A DNA stretch of 64,000 nt, from contig NC_085139.1 of assembly GCF_024139115.2 (NCBI RefSeq), positions 10,325,533-10,389,532 of the forward strand, written 5' to 3'. Under the pieces are notes generated by a model that worked only from the letters and a program-made list of their open reading frames with translations, made no database searches and had not been told where the DNA came from. Source of the stretch: Armigeres subalbatus (taxonomy: Eukaryota > Arthropoda > Insecta > Diptera > Culicidae). Made by a program: the position numbers and the translations under genes. Below are positions 32,036-42,439 of this stretch, piece by piece. Every line of letters begins with the position of its first letter. Position 1 is the first letter of the stretch.

Positions 32036-32173
32036 GTGGGCTCTGTAGCCGTGCGGTTAGCGACGTCAGTCGTCTAGACGCATGCGCTATGGAGTGTGGG
32101 TTCGATTCCCGCCCCGGTAAGGAGGAAACTTTTCGTGATCGAAAAATCCTCCACTGGTCCACTGAGTGTTATG
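32036..32173 (+). repeat. tRNA-derived SINE
   Basis: A-box-like TAGCCGTGCGG at 32046-32056 and a perfect B box GGTTCGATTCC at 32099-32109 form the pol III promoter of a tRNA-derived SINE. A short body (GGAGGAAACTTTTCGTGATC, ACTGGTCCACTGAGTG) follows. It lies directly upstream of a Juan-like LINE fragment. No clear tail or target duplication was seen. Confidence 0.75.
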
Positions 32174-32199
32174 ATCAATTGCTTCGTTCAATTTACGTA

Positions 32200-33430
32200 T
32201 TGCTTCATAATCCAATCAAGCTCTACTTTCAATTATCATAGGAGCTGATTGGGATTTATATAAAACGTATATCGATAGGAATTTTGATGTGATATTCCTC
32301 TCGATCCAAAGTGATATTGATAATGCTCTCGTATCTTTGACAAATTTAATTGTCGAAGCCAGAGCATTACAATTCCCAAATGTAAATTAAATTCAACTCC
32401 ATTATTATGACGACGATCTTTAATACGTCTCTTAAAAATGTGATGAAGGCAATACCAAAAAACTCGCGATCCCGTTGAAAGTTATTGGCGAGATTTGCAA
32501 AAATAGAAATTAAAAACGTTTCCTAATATCTAGAAATACCAACTTTGAGAATAATGTCTCGAAGTTGGATCCCAATTCAAAACCCTTTTGGAAATTAACG
32601 AAAATTCTTAAAAAACCACAAAAAGCCAAATCCAGCGCTTAAGAGGAAATAAAATTTTATTAACAAATGGCGAAAAGGCTCAAAAAACTTGCTCAACAGT
32701 TCGAGTACCCATAATTTTAGTCTAGGTCTCACTAGTCAATTGAGGATCAGGTTACACACTGAAACATTCTCGATCAAGATAATGTTTTTGACCCTTCGTT
32801 GAACTAATGGATGAAGTGGATCTATTATGAAAAATTTAAAATATGAAAGCCCAGGTGATGGTATTTTCACATACTTATCAAAAACTTCCTGAGGCCTCTT
32901 TATCCTTTTTGGTTAATTTATTTAACAAATGTTTTCAATTAGCATACTTCCCAGATAAATGGAAAAACGCCAATTATTTCCAATTTGAAGCCGACAAAAA
33001 TCCAGCTGAGGCTTCTAGTTATCCTTCCAATCGTTTGCTTTCTTCAATAAGCAAACTGTTTGAAAAGATTATTTTAAATAGAATGATGGTTCATATTAAT
33101 GACAATTCTATTTTTGCTGATGACAATTTGGTTTTGGCCATGGGCATTCAACCACTCATCAGTTATTAAGAGTTACGAATTAATAATTCAGGCTCAACAA
33201 ATCTAGAGGATATTCGACTGGAGTTGCTCTTCTTGATATAGAAAACATTTGACAGTGTTTGGCATGAAGGTTTGATTAAAATTGATGAATTTTAATTTTC
33301 CTCTACATTATTAAACTGATCAAAATTATTTATCAGATCGCTCACTGCAGGTAAATTATCAGAATTCTAAATCGTAGATTACCTATGAAGGCTAGTGTCC
33401 CCAAGGCAGCATACTGGGGTTCATGGGGGA
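32200..33430 (+). pseudogene. Juan/Jockey-like LINE fragment (linker and reverse transcriptase)
   Basis: 32214-32750 matches words also found at 9.84-10.05 kb and encodes, with frameshifts, the region between endonuclease and reverse transcriptase. From 32843 a frame reads LPEASLSFLVNLFNKCFQLA then YFPDKWKNA, SSYPSNRLLSSISKLFEKII and NRMMVHINDNSIFAD, which is the start of a Jockey-clade reverse transcriptase. Shifted frames beyond give GYSTGVALLDIEKTFDSVWH (motif A) and a VPQGSILG-like motif at about 33400, where homology stops. No YADD box remains. Likely the same family as the pieces at 9.6 and 36.7 kb. Confidence 0.75.
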
Positions 33431-33639
33431 TAAGTAGAATTTGATGACCCATTCAGTTCCGTGGTTTCATTCCATTAGGTAATTTGGGAACGGGTTGTAC
33501 AGCGTGACAAAATGAGATAAAAGCTTCCTGTCAAACAGGACCATTTGAAATGTTGACACCTACATCAAGATAGATCAACATTAAACTAAATTGTCATTGG
33601 ATTTTTTGCTGTGAGCCAGGAACTTGAGCAAGCGGTTTC

Positions 33640-36260
33640 TAACAAAGTTATATCTCCCTTCCGAACGACCAGGCAGAACCAAATGCTTGAATTGAAAGAA
33701 GAGTCATATCCTCTCTGGCTTCTCTGGGCAAATGCATCCTTTGAATCCTTTTCCTTATTTCCTTTTCCCCTTAAACCGAGCAGATACCTGAATTGAAGGA
33801 AGAAATCACATCGTCTATTGCCGTCTGCCGGGCAAATGCACCTTTTGAAAGAAGGAAATATCTTTCCGTGTCTAAACCAGAAAATTTCCTGAATTCAAAG
33901 AACCTTTTCGACTCTGGCTACCATATATCAATACCCATAATGCCCATTTACCCCAAAGGACCTACTCGAACGCCATTACCCCAAATGAGCCTGTGTCCCA
34001 AGTAGTCAAGATTTCAAATTTATAGTTTATTTCAGTGAAAAAAAAGATCAAAAGAAATTTATTTACAATTGATGTAAATGATTCGCATTTTACGACTTAT
34101 TCAATAGCAGGGCGACTCCAGTTGAGTAAATTACATCACTTTTACGAAAAGTATTTTTGATCCTTACATATTTTTCGATCCTTTACAAAGTTCACCGTGT
34201 TGGACTCGCGGTTCGTTTCATCAAGCTCAAGATTGTTTAAAACAGAATAGAATGAATGAATCTCGGTCCAAAAACTCTCATTACATATCATGTGCTACCT
34301 TTGAAGACTTTTTAACGAGGGTGGGAATTCCGAAGCACGTATCATCACTCAATTCAGGGAGCTGGAGGAAATTTCAGCCCACGTCGGCTGGGCTGAGACG
34401 GCTCCGAAAATGTATTTAAATAGAGAAAAGAGGTAGAAAAAGTGGCTTCTGAAATTTCCGGCGCCGATAAACTTGTGACAGAGCGTGTGAAGAGCAGCAA
34501 CAACAACACCCTAGAATAAGAAAATCTCTTCTGTTCGTCGAATATGCAGTCCTCCCATGGAAAGGAACAGGCATAGTTTCGTTATAACTCACAAACGCGA
34601 TGATTTAAAGGTTATATCTTCTGTTCGCCTCATACCGCAAACGCGTTTTTAAAAGCAAGCATTTTCAACTCTGTTCGCTTTCCGTGAAGATGCGTTTATT
34701 AAAAAAGGCATCATCCTGTTTTTGCTGAATCGGGCAAATGCATTCATTAAAACAAAGGCATTATCAACTATATTCCTCATATCGGTCGATGCATTTCATC
34801 TTAACAAGGCATTATCATCCTGTTCATGAATAACCGACAAAGCGTTCATTCAAAGAAGCATTATCTCTATAGTTCGCCTTATACCGGGCAAATGGATTCA
34901 TTAAAGAAGTTATTACCAACTCTGTTCCTTACATCCAGCAAATGTGTTCATCTAAAGAAGGTATTATCAACTCTGTTTAGCACCGGGCTAACGCGTTTCA
35001 TTTGAAAAAAAGCTTTATCAACTCTGTTCGCTTTATATAAGGCGTATTTGCGTTCATGCAGAGGCGGCAATGTTCCAGTGGGGGATGTAATGTCATTGGA
35101 AGAAGAAGAAGAATATCATCTCCGTTCTCCTTAAGCCGGGCAAATGCGTTCATTTGATAAAGGCATTACCTTCTCTGTTGCCTTATATACTGGACAAATA
35201 CGTTCATTTAAAGAGATATTATTTCCATGTACACCTATGTTAATAGAAAGAAGGTGTTGTCTCCTTACTTACACCATTTCGTAGGATAGAACTTTTCCAG
35301 ATAATAATGGCGTAGAATGATAATCTAAGTCAAAATATTTTATTAAACAGAAGTCCTTATTGCGTTTCTCTAAGTGACTCTAAGTAGTATATAATTTGTT
35401 TCATCAAACAAATTCTTTTCAAGATTGTCAATTTACGATTCATCGGTATCTGTGTGTTAAAAATAATAATAGTAAGTAAAAGCTACAGATTCGAAATGTA
35501 TTCGGGCTAATAGATAGGGTAATGGATCTCAGGGTAAGTGTAAATTGTAATTGTAATTGTAGTGTGTAATTCAGGGTAACGGATTTCTAGGTACTGTCCC
35601 ATGGTAGATTGGTACCTTCGAATTACAAATGTGAGTCACCAATTCCTCTCTTGACTTCTGGAAGGCGAATGCATTTTTGAATGAAAGGGGTCATATATTG
35701 CTTTGTCTTAATCCGAACAAACGCCGAGCAAATGAAGGAATCTCATCTTCCCTTGCCTCTAACTGGGTAAATGTTTGAATAACGGAAGGAGACGTATCAT
35801 CTTTTGCCTTCTACGGCCTTCTGCCATCCTCTGAAAGAGGATCATATCTTTCATCGCATAAAACCGAGCAAAGCCTGATTTGGAAGAAAAGAAACTTTAT
35901 GGTATTTCACCCATTTACTGGGCAAATATCCTTTGGGAAATGAAACCATATCTTCTCTGATGTAACTGTCAGGAAGATGCATCCTTTATGAAAGAGATCA
36001 TATCCTCATTTGCCTTAAACCGAGCAAATGCACTAATTGAACAAATGAATAAAGTCTTCCTTGCCTTCACCAAGAAAATAAGGATGCATTTTCAAGAAGG
36101 AACTATATCTTCCTTTTCCTAGAATTGAATATTGCATGCTGAGATAAGAACACACATATTCTCCTTGTGTTATGCCCACAACAAATGCATTATTTGAAAA
36201 AAGCATCTACTTTTTAGACGTATGAACGACAAATTATGCTTTTAAAGAGATGAATATATA
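33640..36260. repeat. Divergent tandem minisatellite, unit about 51 bp
   Basis: A core close to CCGGGCAAATGCGTTCATT, followed by AAAGAAGG and a polypyrimidine stretch TCTGTTCGCCTTATA, recurs at near-regular spacing. Cores at about 34732, 34783, 34834, 34885, 34934 and 34984 are 49-51 bp apart. Flanking parts (33.65-34.0 and 35.65-36.2 kb) carry a second subtype (AACCGAGCAAATGCATC with TTTGAAAGAAGGA, spacing about 50-57 bp). About 34020-34580 and 35240-35640 lack clear units. Units are strongly diverged, so the array is old. Confidence 0.65.
35061..35113 (+). repeat. Feilai-like SINE 3' end fragment
   Basis: GAGGCGGCAATGTTCCAGTG then GGGGATGTAATG and (AAG)n matches the tail of the SINEs at 40.6-41.1 kb. 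It lies inside the 51 bp minisatellite and is strongly 5' truncated. Confidence 0.7.
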
Positions 36261-36689
36261 TCATCAAGAAATAACTTTGCTTTTATCGCTGTTGTGTAAA
36301 ATTGTGTTTGCTCTTGAGCACTTATAATTTTGCTATTTGTCTCTCAATATTTTGTAGTTTGTTTTATGTCAACGACGATCTTACTGCTGACAGAGATAAA
36401 AGATTTTAAGTGAAATTGGCAGATAATAAATCTATCAGAGTACCTTCAAGAATTTGATAGAATCTGAACTTTAATTCGAAAAATAATTTAAAACATCTCT
36501 CTCACAATGTTAAATAATCATAAATAATTGAACACGTATAAGTTTCGAAATTGATGATTACACAACTATTATTAAATTACCTTATGCCAAACGGCTGCTA
36601 TTACGCCAAACAGCCGTTATGCAAAGGAGATATGTAAACGGCCTTATACCAGAATTTATGCCAAATGACCTACCACCGTCTTTATCCAT

Positions 36690-37191
36690 ATAAACAGAAA
36701 ATCAAAACTTTGTCTTAGAGCAAACTTTTGATTTACAAACAAATTACAGACCTGCCATATTGTATGCTGTACCAATATGGACTAGCTACTTTTAATGCAG
36801 AAGAAGGCACTCAGAGGGATTCAAAATAAAATTTTGAAAATGATTCTGAAGTTGCCTCCGTGGTATGGTACCAATGAACTTCATAGAATTTCTAATTGAG
36901 ACATTGCACTTGAAATGTCCAAAAATAATTTCAATTTCAAGACAAAAATTGTGCTCCTTGTACTATTATAAATTAGTTAAGTTTAGTTTAAGTAGAAAAC
37001 ATTGTCATTTCCTACATGGTTCAACTTCAAGAGGAAAAATTCTAACTGCAGAGGCAATTGAAATATATTAATAATAACTACAAATTACTTAGCAAATAAG
37101 GATGATAGTGTTAAGAAAACACGGAACACCTAGTCTAGAGATGAATGCATGATAGATAATTGTAAATAAATTAGTTAAAAAAAAAAAATCC
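36690..37191 (+). pseudogene. Juan/Jockey-like LINE 3' end
   Basis: Frames read a degraded LLYKQILRPAILYAVPIWTS, then LPPWYGTNELHRI-like residues around 36850-36890, the C-terminal region of Juan/Jockey ORF2. A 3' UTR (CACGGAACACCTAGTCTAG) and an A run at about 37178-37189 follow. It may be the distal half of the fragment at 32.2-33.43 kb, split by the minisatellite; the reverse transcriptase centre is missing between them. Confidence 0.7.
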
Positions 37192-37545
37192 CTTCGTAAA
37201 TCCTGTTCCACTTCGTTTGCCCTGCAAGAGTCATGTACGGTTAGAGGAAAGATTATACACGTTCTCATGCACGATGCAGAAAGTTGGAGTCGTTTGCGGT
37301 CGACAGTATGGCTACAACCCGATCAGGAATGCATAACAAAATTATAACTCTAATCTATCAATCGTTATTTAAAACAAATGTGTTATAGTTAGATAATTCG
37401 GTAAAAATGTGTCTGGCCAGTTTTTTCATATCAAAATTATAACAACATTAGTTATATGAATATTTTTACAAAACAATAGCCTATTTCCTGCCTGGTTTTT
37501 GTAGACATTGGAAAAAAAATCGAGGTAAACACCTTCAGTATGAGC

Positions 37546-37670
37546 TGTGCGCCCGCCGCCGCCGCCGCCGATACTTATCGACGTACGCAACGCGGTCAAA
37601 GGTGTCGGCGGCGCGCCATCTTCGATTGGCTCCACGCCGCCAATTTCGTATTTCACGCCGATGATTGGCC
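37546..37670. other. GCC-rich island near the left end of the 3.08 kb element
   Basis: A run of GCCGCCGCCGCCG followed by GTCGGCGGCGCGCCATC and CACGCCGCCAATTTC stands out against AT-rich surroundings. It is paired with a similar island at 39958-40080 near the other end. The islands are not simple inverted copies of each other. Confidence 0.6.
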
Positions 37671-39957
37671 AAAAAAATACAGTATCGGTGCGCATCTGCC
37701 GAACCAAGGCAACCCTATCACGTAATTAAATACTGTTAGCTTTTATTTCTGTCACTTTACCCGCATTTGCGTGTTAAATGTTAGATCATCAAGATCTTAT
37801 TGGCTTATCAGAATGCAATAATGTTAACAGCTTCTGAAATTGAACATTTCCTTTACTCTCCTTATTGTAAATAGCCAGAATTGTTCTAAAAATAACGGTT
37901 TCGATTTATTTTGATGAACAGTTCCCGAAAAATATCTTGGTTTCCTGAAATAATTTCGAAGAAGTCCTGGAGGAAGTTCGAAGGAATACCTGAAAGAAAT
38001 TCTTAGAGCCTTGAGGAATTTCAGGAATTCTTGGAGTGTCAAAAGAAATTCATTAAGGAATTTAAGCATGTCAGTAATTCCTTTAAGTTCCTTTGAAATT
38101 GCTCTAGGAATTCATGCAGAGATTATCATTCATCACAGAATTTTAAAAGGAAAAGGCGGTGGAAAATCCGAAACAACTACTAGATAATTTCCGAGAGATG
38201 GAATGTCTTACCAGGAAAAATTCAAGTGGAATTATTAAAATAATGTCCGAAGAATTTTGTAAAATTTGTATGAATGTGTGAAGGGTAAACAACGGGTTTT
38301 GGGCCGTAAGGAACACTTACGCAAAGCCGCGGGATAGAGAAGATCTCCTTTCAACAGTGTAATCAACAGACTATTAAATAGATTCGCAAACTTTTTGAGG
38401 CTTTTCAAGAGATGGCTTCTTTGAGAAAGGGCGCGTCAAATCCGCATTACAGACTGAGGAAGTGTACCCATCTACATGTAAATTTTTAAAGTTAGTCCAA
38501 AACAAATTTCTGAAGGATTCGTGATGGAATTGTCAGAATTAATCTTAGAGTTTTTAAGAATCTCAGAAAAATTGGTTTCATTTGTGGAGTTATTTTTTTG
38601 AAGAAGTTCTGGAGAAATTCCCGATTAATTCTGACGGAATTTTGATGGTATATTAAGTGGTTCATTGATGACTTACCGAATACGGTATTTACGAAAAAAA
38701 TATGTAGAAATTTCAAAGGAGCTCCCTGCAGTAAGTTCCCAGGAATGCTTGAGAATATTTGAATATCCGCAATCTTAGGTGGTAGCAGGTCACTTTTAGT
38801 GACTTGTCACTTTTAGGCAAGTCTCTTTTCCGAGCTCAATTACTAAAGTCACTTTTCTCGCAAAAGTCACTGTTTTCAACTATTTGAAACTTTTGGCTAA
38901 TTTAATTTTAGCGGAAATTGAATGACGGATCAAAAATGACCTAAGAGTGCTTTTGGTCGAAAGTTCCTCTTAACTCCTTCGTGACTTAATATTCGCTTTG
39001 AAACTTGGCCAACCGTTTAACTGAATTGTTCTTATGGGATTTTCGACAATAATTTATTGAATGAATTTCATGTCATATTTTATGAACTAAAAGTGATGCA
39101 AACAGAATGCACAGGGATTTGCTGAACAATTGAGTCAACAATTTCTTCAGCAATTTCTTCGAAAATCTCTTTAGAAAAGTCACCAGGATTTAATTTGGAC
39201 ATTCATCACGGAATTCCTTCAGAAAACCTCCGGAAAATATTTGTAATATTTCATAAATTTATTTGGAACTTTCTCAGAAAGTCTTTGAAAATTTCTAAAG
39301 GAATTTTCGAAGAAATATCTAAAGGTATTTGAGAATTCAACTCTGCAGCCATAATTCCTGAAGAATTTCTAAAAAACAAATTCCGAAGGTTTCCTCCCAA
39401 ATGGTTTTTCGAATGTATTCCTAAATCAATTTCGTGTATTCCATAGAACTTCTTGAAGGATTTTCATAGGTATCTAATTCTTAAGGAATGTTCAAAGATC
39501 CACTAAAATAGTTTCGAAGGAATTAAAGAAATTCCCAAAAGACTCCTTTCGAAAATTCTTGATGAAGGAAATTCATGAAGGAACTTTTGAAGAAATTTCG
39601 GAAAAGAATTTCGAAGAAATGCCCCAATAAATTTTCAAGGGAATTCTTGGTGGAGTTCTGAAGGAATTCATTTTTATTTTTAAATTAATTCTTAGAATTC
39701 CTTTCTCGAATTTTTCTGAAGAATATCTTGAGAATTTCCACACAATTACTATATTTATATCCAAGTATTTTCCAATGAACTCATGTCTGTGATGCGGAAA
39801 TGTCCTAGTGGAGGATGTAATGTAAAGAAATTTGCTGTGGAGATACAAGCCATAGGTATTAGGATGTCCTCCCCATCAGTCTGAGGTAGCAGTTGTACAA
39901 AAAAAAGCCAAATTTCATAAAAAGCATGATATGCCTTGCTGCGTGATTTTTTCTCAG

Positions 39958-40080
39958 CTCAAAAATTCTTCACGCCGATTCACGCCGCAGCCGCCGCCGA
40001 ACATTGCTTACGGCGTGGCGCCCCGACGCCACACGCGTGTAAAATGGCCCTTACGCCGCCGGTTCACAAATACTTCGGCG
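39958..40080. other. GCC-rich island near the right end of the 3.08 kb element
   Basis: Contains TTCACGCCGATTCACGCCG, GCCGCCGCCGAAC and ACGGCGTGGCGCCCCGACG in otherwise AT-rich DNA. Confidence 0.6.
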
Positions 40081-40480
40081 CACAGGTCTCTTCAGTATAG
40101 CGAACCGCTCGATATTAATACATTGTGGAACAAAGTTAATTGCCTACATTATGGATGGAAACCCTTCGTGGTAGCGTACCAGATTTCATCCTGAGTGAAG
40201 CCCAATTACCTTGAACAATAGATTTTGTACAGAAAATCATATCAACCTTTGTTTTAATTATGTTACGGCTAGAGGTATTTTGATATAATTTTTTTTATTT
40301 TAAACTAACCAGCAAAATTTATAACACATGTTATTACCAATATTTTTCCGAAATAAATAACTTGTTATAATTTTGTTATGCATTCTTGATCGGGAAGGGC
40401 AACAAAGTTGATGTTCCTTGGTCGCTGTAGTGAAGCAGCGGTTTCGGATGAAGCGTGATCTAAATCTCAGAATCCTTAAT

Positions 40481-40561
40481 TAATGAGTGGTTGAGTAAAG
40501 ATAATGAGTGGTGAGTGGTGGTGAGTGAAAGTGGTGAATGAGTAGAGTGATTGGGCGAATT
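40481..40561. repeat. Short GAGT-type simple repeat
   Basis: Irregular GAGTGGTGAGTGGTGGTGAG words, the same class as 45.24-45.9 kb. The two SINEs that follow are inserted in this tract; their target duplications are GAGT-type sequence. Confidence 0.7.
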
Positions 40562-40845
40562 AAAGCGAGTAAATCTACAAAGCAAGACCATACTGAGGTG
40601 GCTGGTTCGATTCCAGATGCCGGTCTAGACAGTTTCAGTTGGAAATTGTCTCGACTTCCCTGGGCATGAAAGTATCATCGTGTTAGCCTCATGATATGAT
40701 GCAAAAATGGTAACTTGGCTTAGAAACCTTGCAGTTAATAACTGTGGAAGTGCTTAATGAACACTAAGCTGCGAGGGCGGCTTTGTCTCCATGTGGGGAT
40801 GTAATGCCAATCAGAAGAAGAAGAAGAAGAAGAAAGCGAGTAAAT
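40562..40845 (+). repeat. Feilai-like SINE, 5' truncated, with 13 bp target duplication
   Basis: The body starts CTACAAAGCAAGACC at 40575, so the A box is missing. It keeps a B-box-like GGTTCGATTCC, then TGTCTCGACTTCCCTGGGCA, AGTATCATCGTGTTAGCCTC, GTGGGGATGTAATGCC and an (AAG)n tail. The flanking duplication AAAGCGAGTAAAT is perfect at 40562-40574 and 40833-40845, typical of LINE-mobilised SINEs. Confidence 0.9.
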
Positions 40846-41146
40846 GAGTAACGGGGCCCTCCTTAGCCGTGCGGTAAAGACGCGCGGCTACAAAGCGAAC
40901 CATGCTGAGGGTGGCTGGGTTCGATTCCACGGTGCCGAGTCTAAGCAGTTTCGGATTAGGAAATTGTCTCGACTTCCCTGGGCATAAAGTATCTTCATGT
41001 TAGCCTCATGATATGAATGCAAAAATGGTAAGCTTAGAAGAAACCTCCAGTTAATAACTAGTGAAAGTGCTTAATAGACACTAAGCTGCGAGCGGCTCTG
41101 TCCCAGTGTGGGTGTAAAGCCAATAAGAAGAAGAAGAAATGAGTAA
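40842..41146 (+). repeat. Feilai-like SINE, full length, inserted in the first SINE's target site
   Basis: It begins at 40852 with CGGGGCCCTCCTTAGCCGTG (A box TAGCCGTGCGG) and has B box GGTTCGATTCC. It carries the same body and (AAG)n tail as its neighbour. Its duplication AAATGAGTAA (40842-40851 and 41137-41146) overlaps the right duplication of the first SINE, so it came second. Confidence 0.9.
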
Positions 41147-42439
41147 TAGAGTGAGTGAGTTAACGAATGGTAAGGTTATTACCGTCACGATAACAATAGA
41201 CCAATTTAACAACCAAGATTTTTTTATGTACAGGTTATCACTTGTCCAATATCCACAACTCAGCCATCTTGGATTTTTTTGTATGGAATTTATGCTCGTT
41301 TGTTTACGTTTTTGCACATAAAAAAATCTGTTAACAGCCATACACTTCTACGGACTATATTTGAACTTATATGGAATCTTCGCATAGAACCTTCAGAAAT
41401 GTAAGAAAACTAACATACTAAAGAACAACATTGGCTCCGGAGCTCTAGCAGGGGCGAGAATTTTCCGATAAAGGCATTGCTAGATCGGGCGAAGAACGAG
41501 AGAAAACGAAAGAAAGAAGGAAGAAGCACGACTTTGGGACGGTGAGGAGATTGCAAGTTGGACCGTGAAACAAAATGGTTGTTATCCGCAAACCTCCTTT
41601 TTGGAACAACTTTTGTATTAAGATTCGGTGAATAACTCAGCTCAATCGCCGTTCTGGATAGTGCCAGGGTTTGGTGTACCAACCCCGCCAGACCGCTAGC
41701 TCGAAAAGCCTCCGTTAAGCACGTGCAGACTCGGCCGAACAGAACCAATGAGATCCGGCTCCAGCTCTACCGAATCCGCCGCTCCACGAGTCCTCCCCAC
41801 CACGCGGAATTTGTTCCAGTGCTGCACATCCAAGACAAAGCAGCCCCACCGTATGTCTTTCGCGGTCGTCGTAGCTCGTCCGTCACCGAGGTCCAACCTA
41901 TTCGGACCTCCGAGCCAATACCGCGTGGGGTGCAGACCCGCTTCTTCGGATAACCGCTAGGCCACGCCAGCCAGTGGCTTCACCGTGTCTATTCCACGGT
42001 CCCTCAGGCCCGTTCGTCAGCAGCGTCAACCGCCGGAGACCTGATTCTGAAGAATAAGCGTGAAAGGTGGCAGACGCGCTCCCAGTTTCCTTTAGGCCAC
42101 CCAAGCGTGAGCTGCCCGTGTGTTTCTTTCCACGGTCCATCGTTCGTTCGTCAACGCGCAACCGACGGTCTATCTGGGAAAATGTCCCTGGGTGGCATCC
42201 GCCTGAAATTCGACAGCGCTCTGATTACCCTCGAGAACTTCGCTAGCCCCAGCTAACTTTAATAGAACCAGTCTGGTCACGGCGGCCTGTTGGTGGCCCC
42301 GGCAGAATGACCTTGACCCGGCAGCCGGTCGAGATTATACCAGGTATGTACGGACGGTATGTCCGTGGCGTAAGTTCTGCATGCCACTGAGGCTCCAACC
42401 TACCGATCAGCCGCAACTATCAATTAACCAAAACTAACC
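41147..42439. other. No gene recognised; GC-richer from 41440, possible R1 5' leader
   Basis: 41147-41440 is AT-rich unique sequence. From about 41440 base composition shifts to that of the R1-like element that follows. CCACGGTCC words recur at about 41995 and 42132. This may be leader or ORF1 sequence of that element, but no gag motif can be read. Confidence 0.35.

Larger units (their letters stand above)
37318..40394. mobile_element. 3.08 kb element with 31 bp terminal inverted repeats
   Basis: The left terminus (37318-37348) reads CCCGATCAGGAATGCATAAC then AAAATTATAAC. The right terminus (40364-40394) is its complement with a single mismatch (30 of 31). Subterminal words such as ATGTGTTATA also recur inverted. 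No target duplication is obvious (flanks ACAA and AAGG). The interior has no long frame. About 37900-39830 is degenerate GGAATTTC repeat, and two GCCGCCG-rich islands sit near the ends (37546-37670, 39958-40080). It is therefore a large non-autonomous DNA transposon of unknown superfamily. Confidence 0.75.

Noticed and set aside
32036..33430. SINE and Juan-like fragment as one chimeric element
   Set aside because: Adjacent, but no shared duplication or tail shows joint insertion.
41696..42161. Overlapping frames on both strands at 41.7-42.2 kb as genes
   Set aside because: GC-rich sequence yields open frames in several phases; it more likely belongs to the leader of the R1-like element.
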